Assembly: GCA_023053685.1 (NCBI GenBank)
Contig: JALIGW010000001.1
Span: forward strand, 68,511,740-68,575,739
DNA from: Diadophis punctatus similis
Taxonomy: Eukaryota; Chordata; Lepidosauria; Squamata; Dipsadidae
Length of the DNA stretch: 64,000 nt
Direction: 5' to 3'
Positions 33,172 through 43,168 of the stretch are shown here, in pieces. The position numbers and the translations under genes were made by a program. Below the pieces are notes generated by a model. That model was not told the origin of the DNA, made no database searches, and saw nothing but the letters and a program-made list of their open reading frames with translations. The stretch's first letter is position 1, and each line of letters starts with the position of its first letter.

Positions 33172-33280
33172 TAGAATTTCTCCATTTTAATCTCTAATAC
33201 AGTAACCCACAAAGCTCTTTAGGGTCCACAATTATTTTTTTAAGAATGTAAAATGAGAATAAAATGTTTGAGAAACACTG
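33059..33280. mobile_element. Degenerate hAT MITE (gttctcaga / tttgagaaacactg ends)
   Basis: The left end cagttctcagagtgctgg and right end atgtttgagaaacactg are inverted-like and match the amniote hAT type 'CAGTGGTTCTCAAAGTG...TTTGAGAACCACTG'. A (CAAT)n array has grown inside it. No TSD is readable. Confidence 0.55.
33107..33170 (+). repeat. (CCAAT)n/(CAAT)n microsatellite
   Basis: Four ccaat units followed by about eleven caat units. Confidence 0.93.
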
Positions 33281-34230
33281 GTCCACATCAACATTCCACT
33301 TGCAGAAACTCAATAAAGATTTCAAGAGAAGAGGCAAGAAGAAACTCTAGGAATAGTTTCTAGGTGGGAACAATCTGGTTTGAGATTGTTGAGAACTTTA
33401 AAAACTTTTTTAAAAATGTCTGGAATGGCTTTCATCTCATGGCACACTTAAAGCTTTGTGATAAATTGCACTAGCTGTAGCCTTCTCACACAAATCAGAC
33501 TATCGTTAATATAAGACTACACAGCATTTTATGATAGCCAACTTCATAGGAATGTTATTTAAGTGTGTAGAAAGGAAATGATGGTAAAAGAAAAAATAAT
33601 TCCTATGGAGTAGCACTGTCCTTGAGCTTCTCATTGTTTGGGGAGATAGTGACCAAAAACAGTGTATTATCTTTGTGTTGTTGTTTAAAAGGAATCCTGT
33701 AAGAATTGTTCAAGTTCCTGATTTGTTAAAAGGAAAAACTTGACTAATTAAAAGCAATGGTACTATTAAGAATTTGCACTGTAGCATTGTGTTCATGTCC
33801 TCAATTTGTTTCTTTGTTATGCTTGGTGCAATATTTTTATTTGTATCTCATCAGAAAGGATTCTGGAAGCTGTCAATACATAGCAATATTGTAGGACTTA
33901 TGTTATTGTCACTTGCTTTGACACTACAGGGAAATATCGTCATAAAACAGGATGACATTTTATTTGCAGGAAAAGAAGCTCTTATCTCTACAAAAGAGAC
34001 TGGAGAAAAGCCTTTATATATACAATACTTCCCAACTCACATTGTCTACACAACATGAGGTGGAATGTTGGCACAGATTCAAGAAAAAAAAAGGAGGAGA
34101 GCGACAATTTTCATTTTTGGGATAATAAGCATTTTTTAAAAAAAAACTAAAGCAGAGCAGAAAGTTCCATGTTAATTTATGAATCTAAAAAGTAATGTTC
34201 AAGGAAGGAAGATCTATAAGAGTTTAATGG
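33281..34230. other. Unique AT-rich sequence
   Basis: No gene is recognised. The 94-codon ORF at 33774 (+) has a hydrophobic N-terminal half but no family motif. Confidence 0.4.
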
Positions 34231-34231
34231 A

Positions 34232-34860
34232 ACTATTTCAGAATAACAGATTAACAGAGTTGGAAGGGACCTTGGAGGTCTTCTAGTCCAGGGGTCTCCA
34301 ACCTTGGCAACTTTAAGACTTGCGGACTTCAACTCCCAGAATTCCTCAGCCAGCAAAGCTGGCTGAGGAATTCTGGGAGTTAAAGTCCGCAAGTCTTAAA
34401 GTTGCCAAGGTTGGAAACCCCTGTTCTAGTCCAAACCCCTACTCAAGCAGGAAACTCTATACCATTTCAGATAAATGGTTCCCCAGTGTCTTCTAAAAAT
34501 CCTCCAGTGTTGGAGTACACACATCTTCTAGAGACAGTCATTCCACTGATTAATTGTTCTCCTTGTCAGGAAATTTCTCCCTAGTTCTAGGTTGGTTCTC
34601 TCCTTGATTAGTTTCAATTGATTGCTTCTTGTCCTGCCTTCAGGTGATTTGGAGAATAGATTGACCCCCTCTTCTTTGTGGGAACCCCTCAAATATTGGA
34701 ACACTGCTATCATATCACCCCTAGTCCTTCTTTTCATTAAACTAGACATACTCAATTCCTGCAACCATTCTTCAGACGTTTTAGCTTTCAGTCCCCTAAT
34801 TATCTTTGTTGCTCTTTTCTGCACTCTTTCCAGAGTCGCAACTTCTTTTTCACTCATCTT
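34232..34860 (-). mobile_element. CR1 LINE 3' end, interrupted by a MITE
   Basis: The minus-strand frame 34857-34528 reads ATLERVQKRATKIIRGL, LQELSMSSLMKRRTRGDM, IAVFQYLRG, VNLFSKSPEGRTRSNQLKL and NFLTRRTINQWNDCL. This is the classical amniote CR1 C-terminus (LerVQrRATkmIrGl, sLekRRlRGDli, F....ttRtRGh, FF..R....WN.LP). The 3' UTR (ggaccttggaggtcttctag inverted) and a tail of tctgttattctg units at 34232-34255 follow. It is one of the best-conserved reading frames here, but only the C-terminal quarter is present. Confidence 0.92.
34289..34423. mobile_element. Near-perfect palindromic MITE, 135 bp, inside CR1
   Basis: The arms run from caggggtctccaaccttgg to ccaaggttggaaacccctg and pair along almost their full length around 'cagcaaagctg'. 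A perfect 8-bp TSD, ttctagtc, lies at 34281-34288 and 34424-34431, and removing the insert restores the CR1 3' UTR. It is a hAT-type non-autonomous element. Relatives are at 2007 and 21765. Confidence 0.95.
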
Positions 34861-34934
34861 TTAGCTTCTCCTATCTTATCATTGGTATAACATTGATGGT
34901 ATGAGTGGAAAGATCTTCACTGCTCTTTATATCC

Positions 34935-35115
34935 TTGCAAGTCCCAAGTACTTTTCTGTGTATTATATTGTTGTTGTTTAGGTTATTTATTACATTATTT
35001 TAGTCAGGGCTGTTTTGATTCAGTGTTTTTAGCTTTTCATGTATTTCCTAGTTTTGTGTGCTGCCCAAAGACCACTGGAGTTGGGAGGCCAATATATTTA
35101 AATAAGTAAATACAT
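34935..35115 (+). mobile_element. CR1-L3-like LINE 3' UTR remnant
   Basis: 'tgtgctgcccaaagaccact ... gttgggaggccaatatattt' with an 'aaataagtaaata' tail matches the L3 3' end pattern (gccgcccagagtc ... gttgggcggc). No coding part. Confidence 0.55.
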
Positions 35116-35690
35116 ATGTACATCTAAACCTCTACTCAGCCTGAAGCTTCAGTAGGAATATTCCCTAAATAAAAGGAAGTCTTAATGATCTTTTTAGGGT
35201 AACTTAAAATGTTGGAATGGGACCCAAAATGTAGAAGGATCTAGGCTCTTCTAACCCTCTTTGGTTACAAACTAATAGCTCCCCTTCTCATTGTAACGTC
35301 ATATAATAATAAAAACAATTCAGAGTGAGGGTAATTTTCTCTACCAATTGGAATAAGAGTAAGACAATAAGATATGTTATCTGTATATCAGAATATATTT
35401 CCATATTGATAAATCTCAAATTTATTTTGAGATTGTATGTTCAGTCCTATTACCTTAAAAAGGAAAGACAAATGTTGAATACTTTCTCTGATGATGGAAA
35501 GGGTGGAATTGTCTTGACTCAATGTTACAGTGTAGATATTTGAACGTTAAAAATATAGCATCATTAATTTCCCTTAAAAAATTATAGATCATCACACAAA
35601 ATTAGTAAAAAATCACTAGTAATGTAGTAATCACTAGTAGCTTAAGTGAAGAGTGGTTTATTAAGTTTACATTAGTTATAAACAATAGTC
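35116..35690. other. Unique AT-rich sequence
   Basis: No feature recognised. Confidence 0.45.
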
Positions 35691-35691
35691 A

Positions 35692-35749
35692 AGGAAGGGA
35701 GGGAGGGAGGGAGGGAGGGAGGAGGAGGAGGAGGAGGAGGAGGAGGAGG
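35692..35749 (+). repeat. (GGGA)n(GGA)n purine microsatellite
   Basis: About seven ggga units switch to about nine gga units. Confidence 0.95.
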
Positions 35750-37012
35750 TAATACTTTTCCCTTACTCTGCATTAATCTCACTACATTGTTGAAGTTTAA
35801 TTAGCAAGATGTTATTGGGAGATCATTACACTTCCAATTCAACAACTAATTAATTTGAACTGTTATTCCCCAGAAAAAGGCAGTGGTGGGTTCTGAGCAA
35901 TGGTACCAAATCAGATGTTGAAGAGGAAATTAGGCAGTCTGCAAACAGTCTACAGAAGTAAAATATTAAGAGAAGGCTTCACATATACCCTAAAATGCTT
36001 CATTTGCTCTGAAAACACAATAGGTCAATATTTGATGGAGCCTATGCTGACAATAAACAAGAAATGATTCTTCAGTTACTGGAAATGATGGATAAACTAT
36101 TGGATGGATTATACTAAAGATAAGAAAATATCTTTGTTTTGCAAAGCTAACAGTAGCTTTAAATATTTTAACCTGCAAAGTTCTTTATGCCAGTCCAAGC
36201 ATAAAACAACTTTCCTATCTCCAACCGAAAAGTTTATGGCTACTGACAGCTAGAGGGAAACTGAATCAGTAAAGGAAAGTGGACTGTTTTATTCTGATGA
36301 CAGGGCCATCCTGAAAGTTTCAAAATGATAAAGGCACTTAATAAAATTTTGTCACCTTCTTTATTGACTTTAATTCTGCTCTTCTCTGATAGAAAAATCA
36401 TCAATTTTCAACCATCCTGATTAGATATATTTTCTGAGGTTAAAATTAGACCTTTTCCCAGATTGCATCTACTTCTCTTTTATGTGACAATGGAGTTCTC
36501 CTTAACTTTAAAGTAATACAAAGATGGAAATAAAAAGACATAAATTATAGTTAATGCATCTGAAGGACATGAGATAGAGGAGGAGGAAATCTGCATTGAC
36601 TTGAATTTTATCACATACATAACTCAGATAAATGCTTTTTAAATTGAATATTGTGCTGACTGGAGTTCTTGTGCCTCTTCTGAATTTTGATATTAACTGG
36701 ATTTCTTATTAACATTGGAATAATAGAAAATGTTATTTAAAAGGGCAGTGATTAAAGTGGACTTTTCCCACAAACATTTTGAGCTTAAATAATATTTTGG
36801 AGATAGGGACATTCTTTTAATCCTCCATTTTCACCAGTCATTTGATACTCAGTTGTAACATCCTGGTTATGAAAGGATCAGACATGCATCATATATTTCC
36901 ATGCGTTATGGTTACCATTTTTTAGGTTTCATCATTTTAGAACTTACAATAACTGTAGTGATTTCCAGTATCAACATAATACTCATTCTTTTGAAAGTGT
37001 CCCTTTATATTA
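35750..37012. other. Unique AT-rich sequence
   Basis: No gene or repeat recognised. Confidence 0.45.
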
Positions 37013-37100
37013 GAGAAGAGAGAAGAGAGAAGAAGAGGAGAGGAGAGGAGAGGAGAGGAGAGGAGAGGAGAGGAGAGGGCAGGGCAGGGCAGGGCATGGC
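37013..37100 (+). repeat. (GAGAG/GGAGA)n then (GGGCA)n purine-rich array
   Basis: gagaa variants grade into ggaga, then ggcag units. This is typical stepwise divergence of a pentanucleotide array. Confidence 0.92.
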
Positions 37101-37720
37101 AGGACATTTTTTTAACATTGTAATGGGCAAACCTTTGCACAAAACAGAACACTCTCTCTCTCTTGTGCATCCCATATTGCACTATCCCTATTATCTATAA
37201 TGACAATGAGAATAGGCAAGTATCTGGTATTAATTAAAAATTTGCAACCTATGGTATATACAGTAAGATTATACAGCGCTTCAGATTTGGTTTCAAGATG
37301 TTTAAGGGTGCATGGGAAGATAAATGTAGTCCTTAATGCAACTCTTTAAAACAGCCACATCTTTTCCCAGGATTACATGGTAGCTATGAGATTCCAGGGA
37401 AAACACTACTGTTTGAAGAGCTTCAGACAGATATCTGTTGTGCTCTTGCCCATTCTTTAGCATCATATCTGAAGCACTGGAAGGCTACAATATGCAGCTA
37501 TTTCAAAACACAAAGAATATGTTTTATTGTTTCAGAAACACTCCAGTGGCTGAATAGGATTGCCACCACTTTGCAGAGTAGTCAGAATTTTCAGCACCAT
37601 AGCATTTATCCTATTTAAAGTAGGCTTCCTTTGGAAAAAATGTCACTGCAAATTTATCCATTAGCTGTGTTTTCAAATACACAAGGTGACCATAAATGGA
37701 ACATATTTAAAACTCCAAGA
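37101..37720. other. Unique sequence
   Basis: Nothing recognised. Confidence 0.4.
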
Positions 37721-37721
37721 G

Positions 37722-37868
37722 AGAATAGAGTAGAGTAGAGTAGAGTAGAGTAGAGTAGAGTAGAATAGAATAGAATAGAATAGAATAGAATAGAATAGAA
37801 TAGAATAGAATAGAATAGAATAGAATAGAATAGAATAGAATAGAATAGAATAGAATAGAATAGAATAG
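37722..37868 (-). repeat. (AGTAG)n/(AATAG)n array, L2 tail
   Basis: About six agtag-type units are followed by over 20 perfect aatag-type units. It abuts the inverted L2-like 3' end at 37869, whose plus-strand relative (18190-18222) has only two TTCTA units. So this is an expanded LINE tail. The FYSILFYS peptide is an artefact. Confidence 0.95.
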
Positions 37869-37942
37869 ATTTTTTTATTGGCCAAGTGTGATTGGACACA
37901 CAAGGAATTTGTCTTGGTGCATATGCTCTCAATGTACATATC
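37869..37942 (-). mobile_element. L2-like LINE 3' terminus
   Basis: 'tattggccaagtgtgattgg', 'acacaaggaatttgtcttgg' and 'tgcatatgctctcaatgtac' are the inverted counterpart of 18120-18205. It is severely 5'-truncated. Confidence 0.88.
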
Positions 37943-38689
37943 TATCACTAGGGGTGTACAAAATGTGCCGCATTTTGCATGGTGGAGACTATTTACTCTG
38001 CTGAAGAGAAGCAAAGGACCAGCTTCACTGTGTAATTTGGCTTGAAAGAGTTGCATCACATGAAGCTTCAGTGAATGTTTTGGCTTTCAGGAAATGAGTC
38101 ATCCTTTCCTGCTATCTTTTGCTTTTCTTGGGCTTTAATGCAGCAGGTCATCTGATTCCATTAACCTCACTGACCAAAATCCCAGTGTATACCTAACAGG
38201 AAGAAAGTAGTGACTCTGCCTGTTACTGCCACAATATTCCCAGGGCCACAAGTGCCTCCTTTCATGAGTACCATCAGTTTGCATCTGTTTAGCAGTTAGA
38301 CCGACTGGCTGTCTCATTAGTGAACATTGTATTTTTGGAGTATGCTTCTTTGCAATGACTCACAAATGGCTACTCTTTGAGTACAGGGACAAAGAACTTT
38401 CCTTCCTTGTCAATCTCACTAAATCTTTCAGGGATTCTCCTACCAGCTACTCTTCTGGTTCACATCTATAAGTCCCAATGAGCAGTTCCACTCCTAGATA
38501 TGGCTTCCAATGGGTGAATATACTGTAGAGAACAAGTAGAAATAGTGGAGTCAAACAACAGCAGAATACAGATGCCATCAGAATAAAGCATAGAGCTAAG
38601 ACTAAGGTTGTGATAGCTACCTTAGCCCTACTCTTTACTGATTTTTACTCTTTACTCTTTACTGATTTCATGTTTTAAAGGCATACGTG
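37943..38689. other. Unique sequence
   Basis: No recognised gene or repeat apart from a small 'tttactctttactgattt' duplication near 38632-38668. Confidence 0.4.
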
Positions 38690-39515
38690 CATGAAATGGT
38701 GCTGGGGCTTATAACTGGAGGCGACAAATCAGCATCCAGGGAAGAAGTCTAGAAGGTATCCACATGGTGTTCAAAAAACAGCCTACATCTAAATACTAGC
38801 AAAACAAAGGAGATGGTGCTGGATTTCTGGAAACACAGAGAGGAACCTGCCCCACTATATATCAAGGGGGGCTGTGTGGAGAGGGTTTCCTCTTTTAAAT
38901 TCTTGGGAGTGCTCATTAGTCACGATCTCACCTGGAAAAACAACACGTCCCTGGTGGTTAGTAAGGCTCAACAGAGACTTCATTTCCTTAGAGTCCTGCG
39001 GAAAAATCAGGTGGAACAACGGCTGATGACTTCTTTCTATCGGTCCATGATAGAAAGTGTCCTCACATACAGTATAACAGTATGGTACGCTGGTTTAACA
39101 GCTGCAGACAGGAAAGCACTACAGAGAGTGATCAATTCGGCACAAGAAACCATTGGTTGCTGTCTAACACCACTGGATGACATAGCCAGGTCTCACTGTT
39201 TCAGCAGAGTCAGGAAGATACTTAGGGATGATTCACATCCTGGCCAGTGTCTCTTTTTACTTTTACCATTGGGCAAAAGACATCAAAGTATAGCAGGTTT
39301 GAAAACAGCTTCTACCCATGGGCTGTCATACTCCTAAACACAATCACAATCACCCCACGTACATATGGAAACGCATGACTAGTTTTTCCCCTCAATTGCT
39401 TGTATAAGGATTATTCTCTATACTATTCATATTGTCTTGTATTTTCTGTTATGGATTGCACCAGTAGAGGCTAAACCAATTTTGTTGTATACATGATGTA
39501 CAATGACAATAAAGG
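38690..39515 (+). mobile_element. L2/Rex-like LINE, RT C-terminal fragment with a 174-codon ORF
   Basis: The longest reading frame in a recognisable element (38813-39337). Upstream 'SKTKEMVLDF' (NtsKTKEmvvDFr motif) starts the similarity. Then come GGCVERVSSFKFLGVLIS (the F.FLG..i block), RLHFLRVLRKNQVEQRLM, SFYRSMIESVLTYSITVWY, ALQRVINSAQETIGCCL, DDIARSHCFSRVRKILRD and SHPGQCLFLLLPLGKRHQSI. A small deletion then shifts the frame before 'FyPwAv.LLN'. The 3' UTR ends 'gtacaatgacaataaagg'. It lacks the RT catalytic core and endonuclease, so it cannot move by itself. Confidence 0.9.
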
Positions 39516-39536
39516 TTATTATTATTATTATTACAA
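39516..39536 (+). repeat. (ATT)n tail of the LINE
   Basis: Five to six att units immediately after the terminal 'aataaaggtt'. Confidence 0.85.
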
Positions 39537-40103
39537 TTATTATGATTCCTATTTTCCTATTTGTGCACATGGGAATAAGAGAGATGCTCCTTGCAGATTA
39601 GGCCACTGTAGTGTATTCTGTCTGGACTGCCTTTGAGAGCAGCTCACAAACAGCATGTAATGATCACTTCCCAGACTGATAAGGATTCAGGAGATAATGA
39701 TAAAAACAAGCCCCTTCAAGTTCCTTTATCACTTAAGAGTCTTGTCAGTTTGCTGGTTCACAGAGGGGCAATAAAAAAAGAAAACATGGAAAGACTTCAC
39801 CCTAATGTGCTTTGAGATATATTGATTATAGGTGGGGAATAGTTCATTTGTTGAAATTTTTATAACCCCATCTCTTTCTTAATACATACATGAAAATGGT
39901 GCTTGTAAAAGGAATAATAGGGCTTGGAAAAGGCACCACGAAAATGGTGCTTGGAAAGGAATATGGTGCTTGGGTACCATTATATGGGGCAGAAGTGCTC
40001 ATGTTCACCAGATCCTGAGTAGTTTAACATACTTACCCACTAGAGTAAAGTTGCTATAGGACTAACTTCCTCTTGAAAATGGCATAGTTGTTTGAAGCCC
40101 ATA
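39537..40103. other. Unique sequence with short imperfect repeats
   Basis: At 39893-39972 the motif 'aaaatggtgcttg' recurs three times in slightly altered form. No gene. Confidence 0.4.
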
Positions 40104-40104
40104 T

Positions 40105-40480
40105 ACAGGTAGTCGTAACTTACGACCACAATTGAAACCCAAATTTGTGTTGCTAAGTGAGTTTTGCCCCATTGTATGATCTTTCTTGCCATCGTTGTTA
40201 AATGAATCACTGCAGGTGTTAAGTTGGGATGTTAAGTGAATCTGGTTTCCTCATTGACTTTGCTTGTCAGAAGGTTGCAAAAGGGGGATCACAGGACCCC
40301 CTGACACTGCAACTGTCACAAATACATGTCAGTTGCCAAACATCTGCATTTTGATCATGTGGCCATGGGGATTTTATAATGGTGGTAAGTGTGAAAATCG
40401 GTCATAAGTCATTCTTTTTCAGTACCGTTGTAACTTCGAACGGCAACTGAACAAACTGTTGTAAATCAAGGACTACCTGT
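40105..40480. mobile_element. MITE, family E (caggtagtc ends), TA-flanked
   Basis: The ends are caggtagtcgtaacttac and gtaaatcaaggactacctg, with TA on each side. Internal blocks 'gttaagtgaatctgg', 'cattgactttgcttgtcag' and 'catgtggccatggggat' recur in the copies at 50994, 52745 and 57715. The TA flanks are compatible with a Tc1/mariner-like origin, but two bases are weak evidence. Confidence 0.8.
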
Positions 40481-42238
40481 ATTCCTTCACTGATGTTGTG
40501 ATAGGTAATTTTCACCCAGATTCTCGTGGTGCTAAATATATATGTGCCATTGCAAAAATGTCATTAACATTTTGTACCTTTCAGTTGAAGAATAGATTCT
40601 GCTTTTCATGCACTGATGCTGTGTCTCCTGTTATCTGAATCCTTTTTGCAGCCATCAAAAGTAATTCTTATATAGAAACAAACTTCACAACTTTAAAATA
40701 GTTTATTGCATACCTATATTTAGGTATGTACCAAAAGAAAAAGAAAAATACTATTCAGATATTCCTAATGTGCAGAGAGCCGCTGTGCTGAAATAAGACC
40801 AGGTCTACACTTGAATTCTCCCTGGAGAACATACCTGTCCAGTGACTGGCTCTGGTAATTCCTAAGAGTGAGGCATCAAGCTGGATGCATCTGTTCTGAT
40901 AGCAGAATGCCCCAATGACTTACCCTGAAGACTCAGAATGAATCATCAGAACTACAAGATGTTGTGGAAAAAACACAGTATTGTGCCCTCTGGATTGTAG
41001 CCTGGTAGCCTATGTTATTTCAGATGCTTTCAGTCCAAGAAAGAAACCATATTGTTTACCAGTTCTGAGTAGCTTCATAATACTCCTGCTCCCTTTAGCA
41101 TTTCAAGATTGAAATGCCAACTCCAGAGCAAGAGCATTCGATTTAAATGTTAAGTGGATTGGCTTAAATTTGATTAAGATTGCAAGAGGCTGATTCATCA
41201 TGATTAACATTATAAATGAAAGTCTGGTTTCCAGCCTATGGTAGGACCCTCATCTTACAATCATTTATATGTGTCGTTAAATTAAGCACTGGAATGTATT
41301 CTTCCCATTCAAATTCTGACCTGCTAATTACATTTTGATCCTACAAATCATATAGTAAGACTAGTTGACAGTAATTTTCTTGTTCCGTGCAGAAGAAATA
41401 AGAATGTTTTGTTGATATCTTCTGATGAGAAGTCAAGATTGCCCAATGAAGAATGCAATTGTAAAGACAATATTTCAGGTTATGCTATTGTCTATTTCAA
41501 CAGAAAAGGACTAGAAAATGTACTTATTAAAATGCTAAGTGAGTATCACCTCTGCAGTAATGATAACATCATCAAATTCCGAAACCATTGGGGCAGCGAA
41601 AGCTAAAGAATTGATTGACTCTCCTGCAAAGTGACTCTAATTCAACTAATTAGATGTTGAAAGGGTGTTAAAGTTCAGCTTGAGTGATTCATTGCTTTTT
41701 CAGCAACTCTACCTTTCTCATTTAAACTTTCTGAAAGTTAAAATAGTAAGTGGCTATGAGAGAAAAGCAAGAAGTGGCTTTGTATTATGGGGAGTTAATT
41801 ATAAAATGGTGCAAACAGCCTCATACTAAGGAAAATCAGAATCACACTGCAGCCACTTGTTCTGAGTTATGTAAAAATTATACTAACAAAGCAGCACAGG
41901 AGGCAACTCATAAATCCCATGTACTATATATGCCCCCAATCCACATCTCAAGTTCCTCTGACCCATCCACCAAAATTCAGCAGAAAAATGCTGAAGATAA
42001 ATAGATCTTCTTCACTCCCCACTCAAAAACAGTTTTTAAAAGGACAATGGGGAAAAAATAAAAAATGTCCTACACCCAAAATGGAGCTGCTTGCCAGAGA
42101 AAGTTGGTTATTGTTCATTCCTTGCTCAGTTCAGTTGATAGGCAATCTAGTGAATTTAGGGTTCAGCAACCATTTGAGTGGATAAAAATATTTGCAATAG
42201 GATGAAATTAATTGAAACCAACTTCATGGGTAGTCTGT
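40481..42238. other. Unique AT-rich sequence
   Basis: No repeat recognised. ORFs at 41409 (65 codons) and 41750-42185 carry no identifiable motif. Confidence 0.4.
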
Positions 42239-42239
42239 T

Positions 42240-42655
42240 TTCTCTCAGATGACAGCTACAATATAAGCTACTTGAGGGACCGTGTCATTCCACTGGGATT
42301 GGTCCATCCTACCCATGCCAGCAGAGGAGGCACACTGCAGGCCCCATTGGCTAGAGTATTCTGGTTGGTGGGGTCCAGGAGAAGAGCCTTCTCTGCCATT
42401 GTGCCTGTCTTATGAAACATCTTGCCTCCTGGAGTAAGGCTGGTTCCAACCCTCCTGACTTCCACTAGAGTTTAAAGACCTGACTCTGCCAGTTGGCTTG
42501 GGGCTCCTAAGGGCTTCACATTGGGATGGTTGATAGATTAATAACAGATCTTATCTCCCTCTCCCCCTCCCCGCTCATCTTACTCCTTCCATCCTCATCT
42601 TGTAGCTAGGGTTGTGTATTGCATTTGTATTTGTATCCTTAGCCAGTCAATAAAT
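42240..42655 (+). mobile_element. CR1-L3-like LINE C-terminal fragment
   Basis: The plus-strand frame reads YLRDRVIPLGLVHPTHASRG and GTLQAPLARVFWLVGSRRRAF, then SAIVPVL and a stop where related copies continue WN.LPPE (42415 region). Then 'RLVPTLLTS' in another frame. A 3' UTR of about 150 bp leads to a TGAA tail. It is a different subfamily from the L3 copies at 5399 and 22995, judging by sequence and tail unit. Confidence 0.8.
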
Positions 42656-42657
42656 TA

Positions 42658-42747
42658 CATGAATGAATGAATGAATGAATGAATGAATGAATGAATGAAT
42701 GAATGAATGAACGAACGAATGAATGAATGAATGAATGAATGAATGAA
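42658..42747 (+). repeat. (TGAA)n microsatellite, LINE tail
   Basis: About 22 units with two acga variants at 42712-42719. Confidence 0.93.
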
Positions 42748-42951
42748 GAAGCAAATGCATTTCAGGGGCTATGGGACAGCAGTTCACTTTTTAAAGGATA
42801 AATTTAACATCAGAAGCATCTTTTAGAGGTCCAATCTGAAGCACTACCCAGTCTTACTATGTTTAATTCATAGTTTAATGTCTACACAATTAAACTGTGA
42901 CATTCCTATAGGATGTGATGGTAGCCATATTTCAACAGGATAAATGGCTCC

Positions 42952-43168
42952 TAGAGAACCAGTTTGGTGCATTGTTTAAGGAATCAGGGTACAAACCAGA
43001 AGGTTGTGAGTTCTAGTCTCATCTTGGGCCCATTTTGGGCATCAAGCCAGCAGAATGACTGTGACATTTTCTCTCAGTCCTAGACAGGAGGCAATGGCAA
43101 ACCACTTCTGAAAAAACTTGCCAAGAAAACTGCAAGGGTTTGACTCAGAGATGATTGAATTGAGGGGG
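42952..43168 (+). mobile_element. tRNA-derived SINE (third type)
   Basis: It has a head 'agaaccagtttggtgcattg', a B-box-like 'ggttgtgagttctagtctc' and a downstream body 'ggcaatggcaaaccacttct ... ttgccaagaaaactgc' with 'ctcagagatgattgaa'. This is the layout of a tRNA-headed SINE with a BovB-like 3' part (gagagtcggacacgattgaa type). Divergent. Confidence 0.7.

Noticed and set aside
34528..34857. 109-codon ORF as a host gene
   Set aside because: It is the CR1 C-terminus on the minus strand.
38813..39337. 174-codon ORF as a host gene
   Set aside because: The motifs belong to a LINE reverse transcriptase C-terminus with the element's 3' UTR and tail directly downstream.
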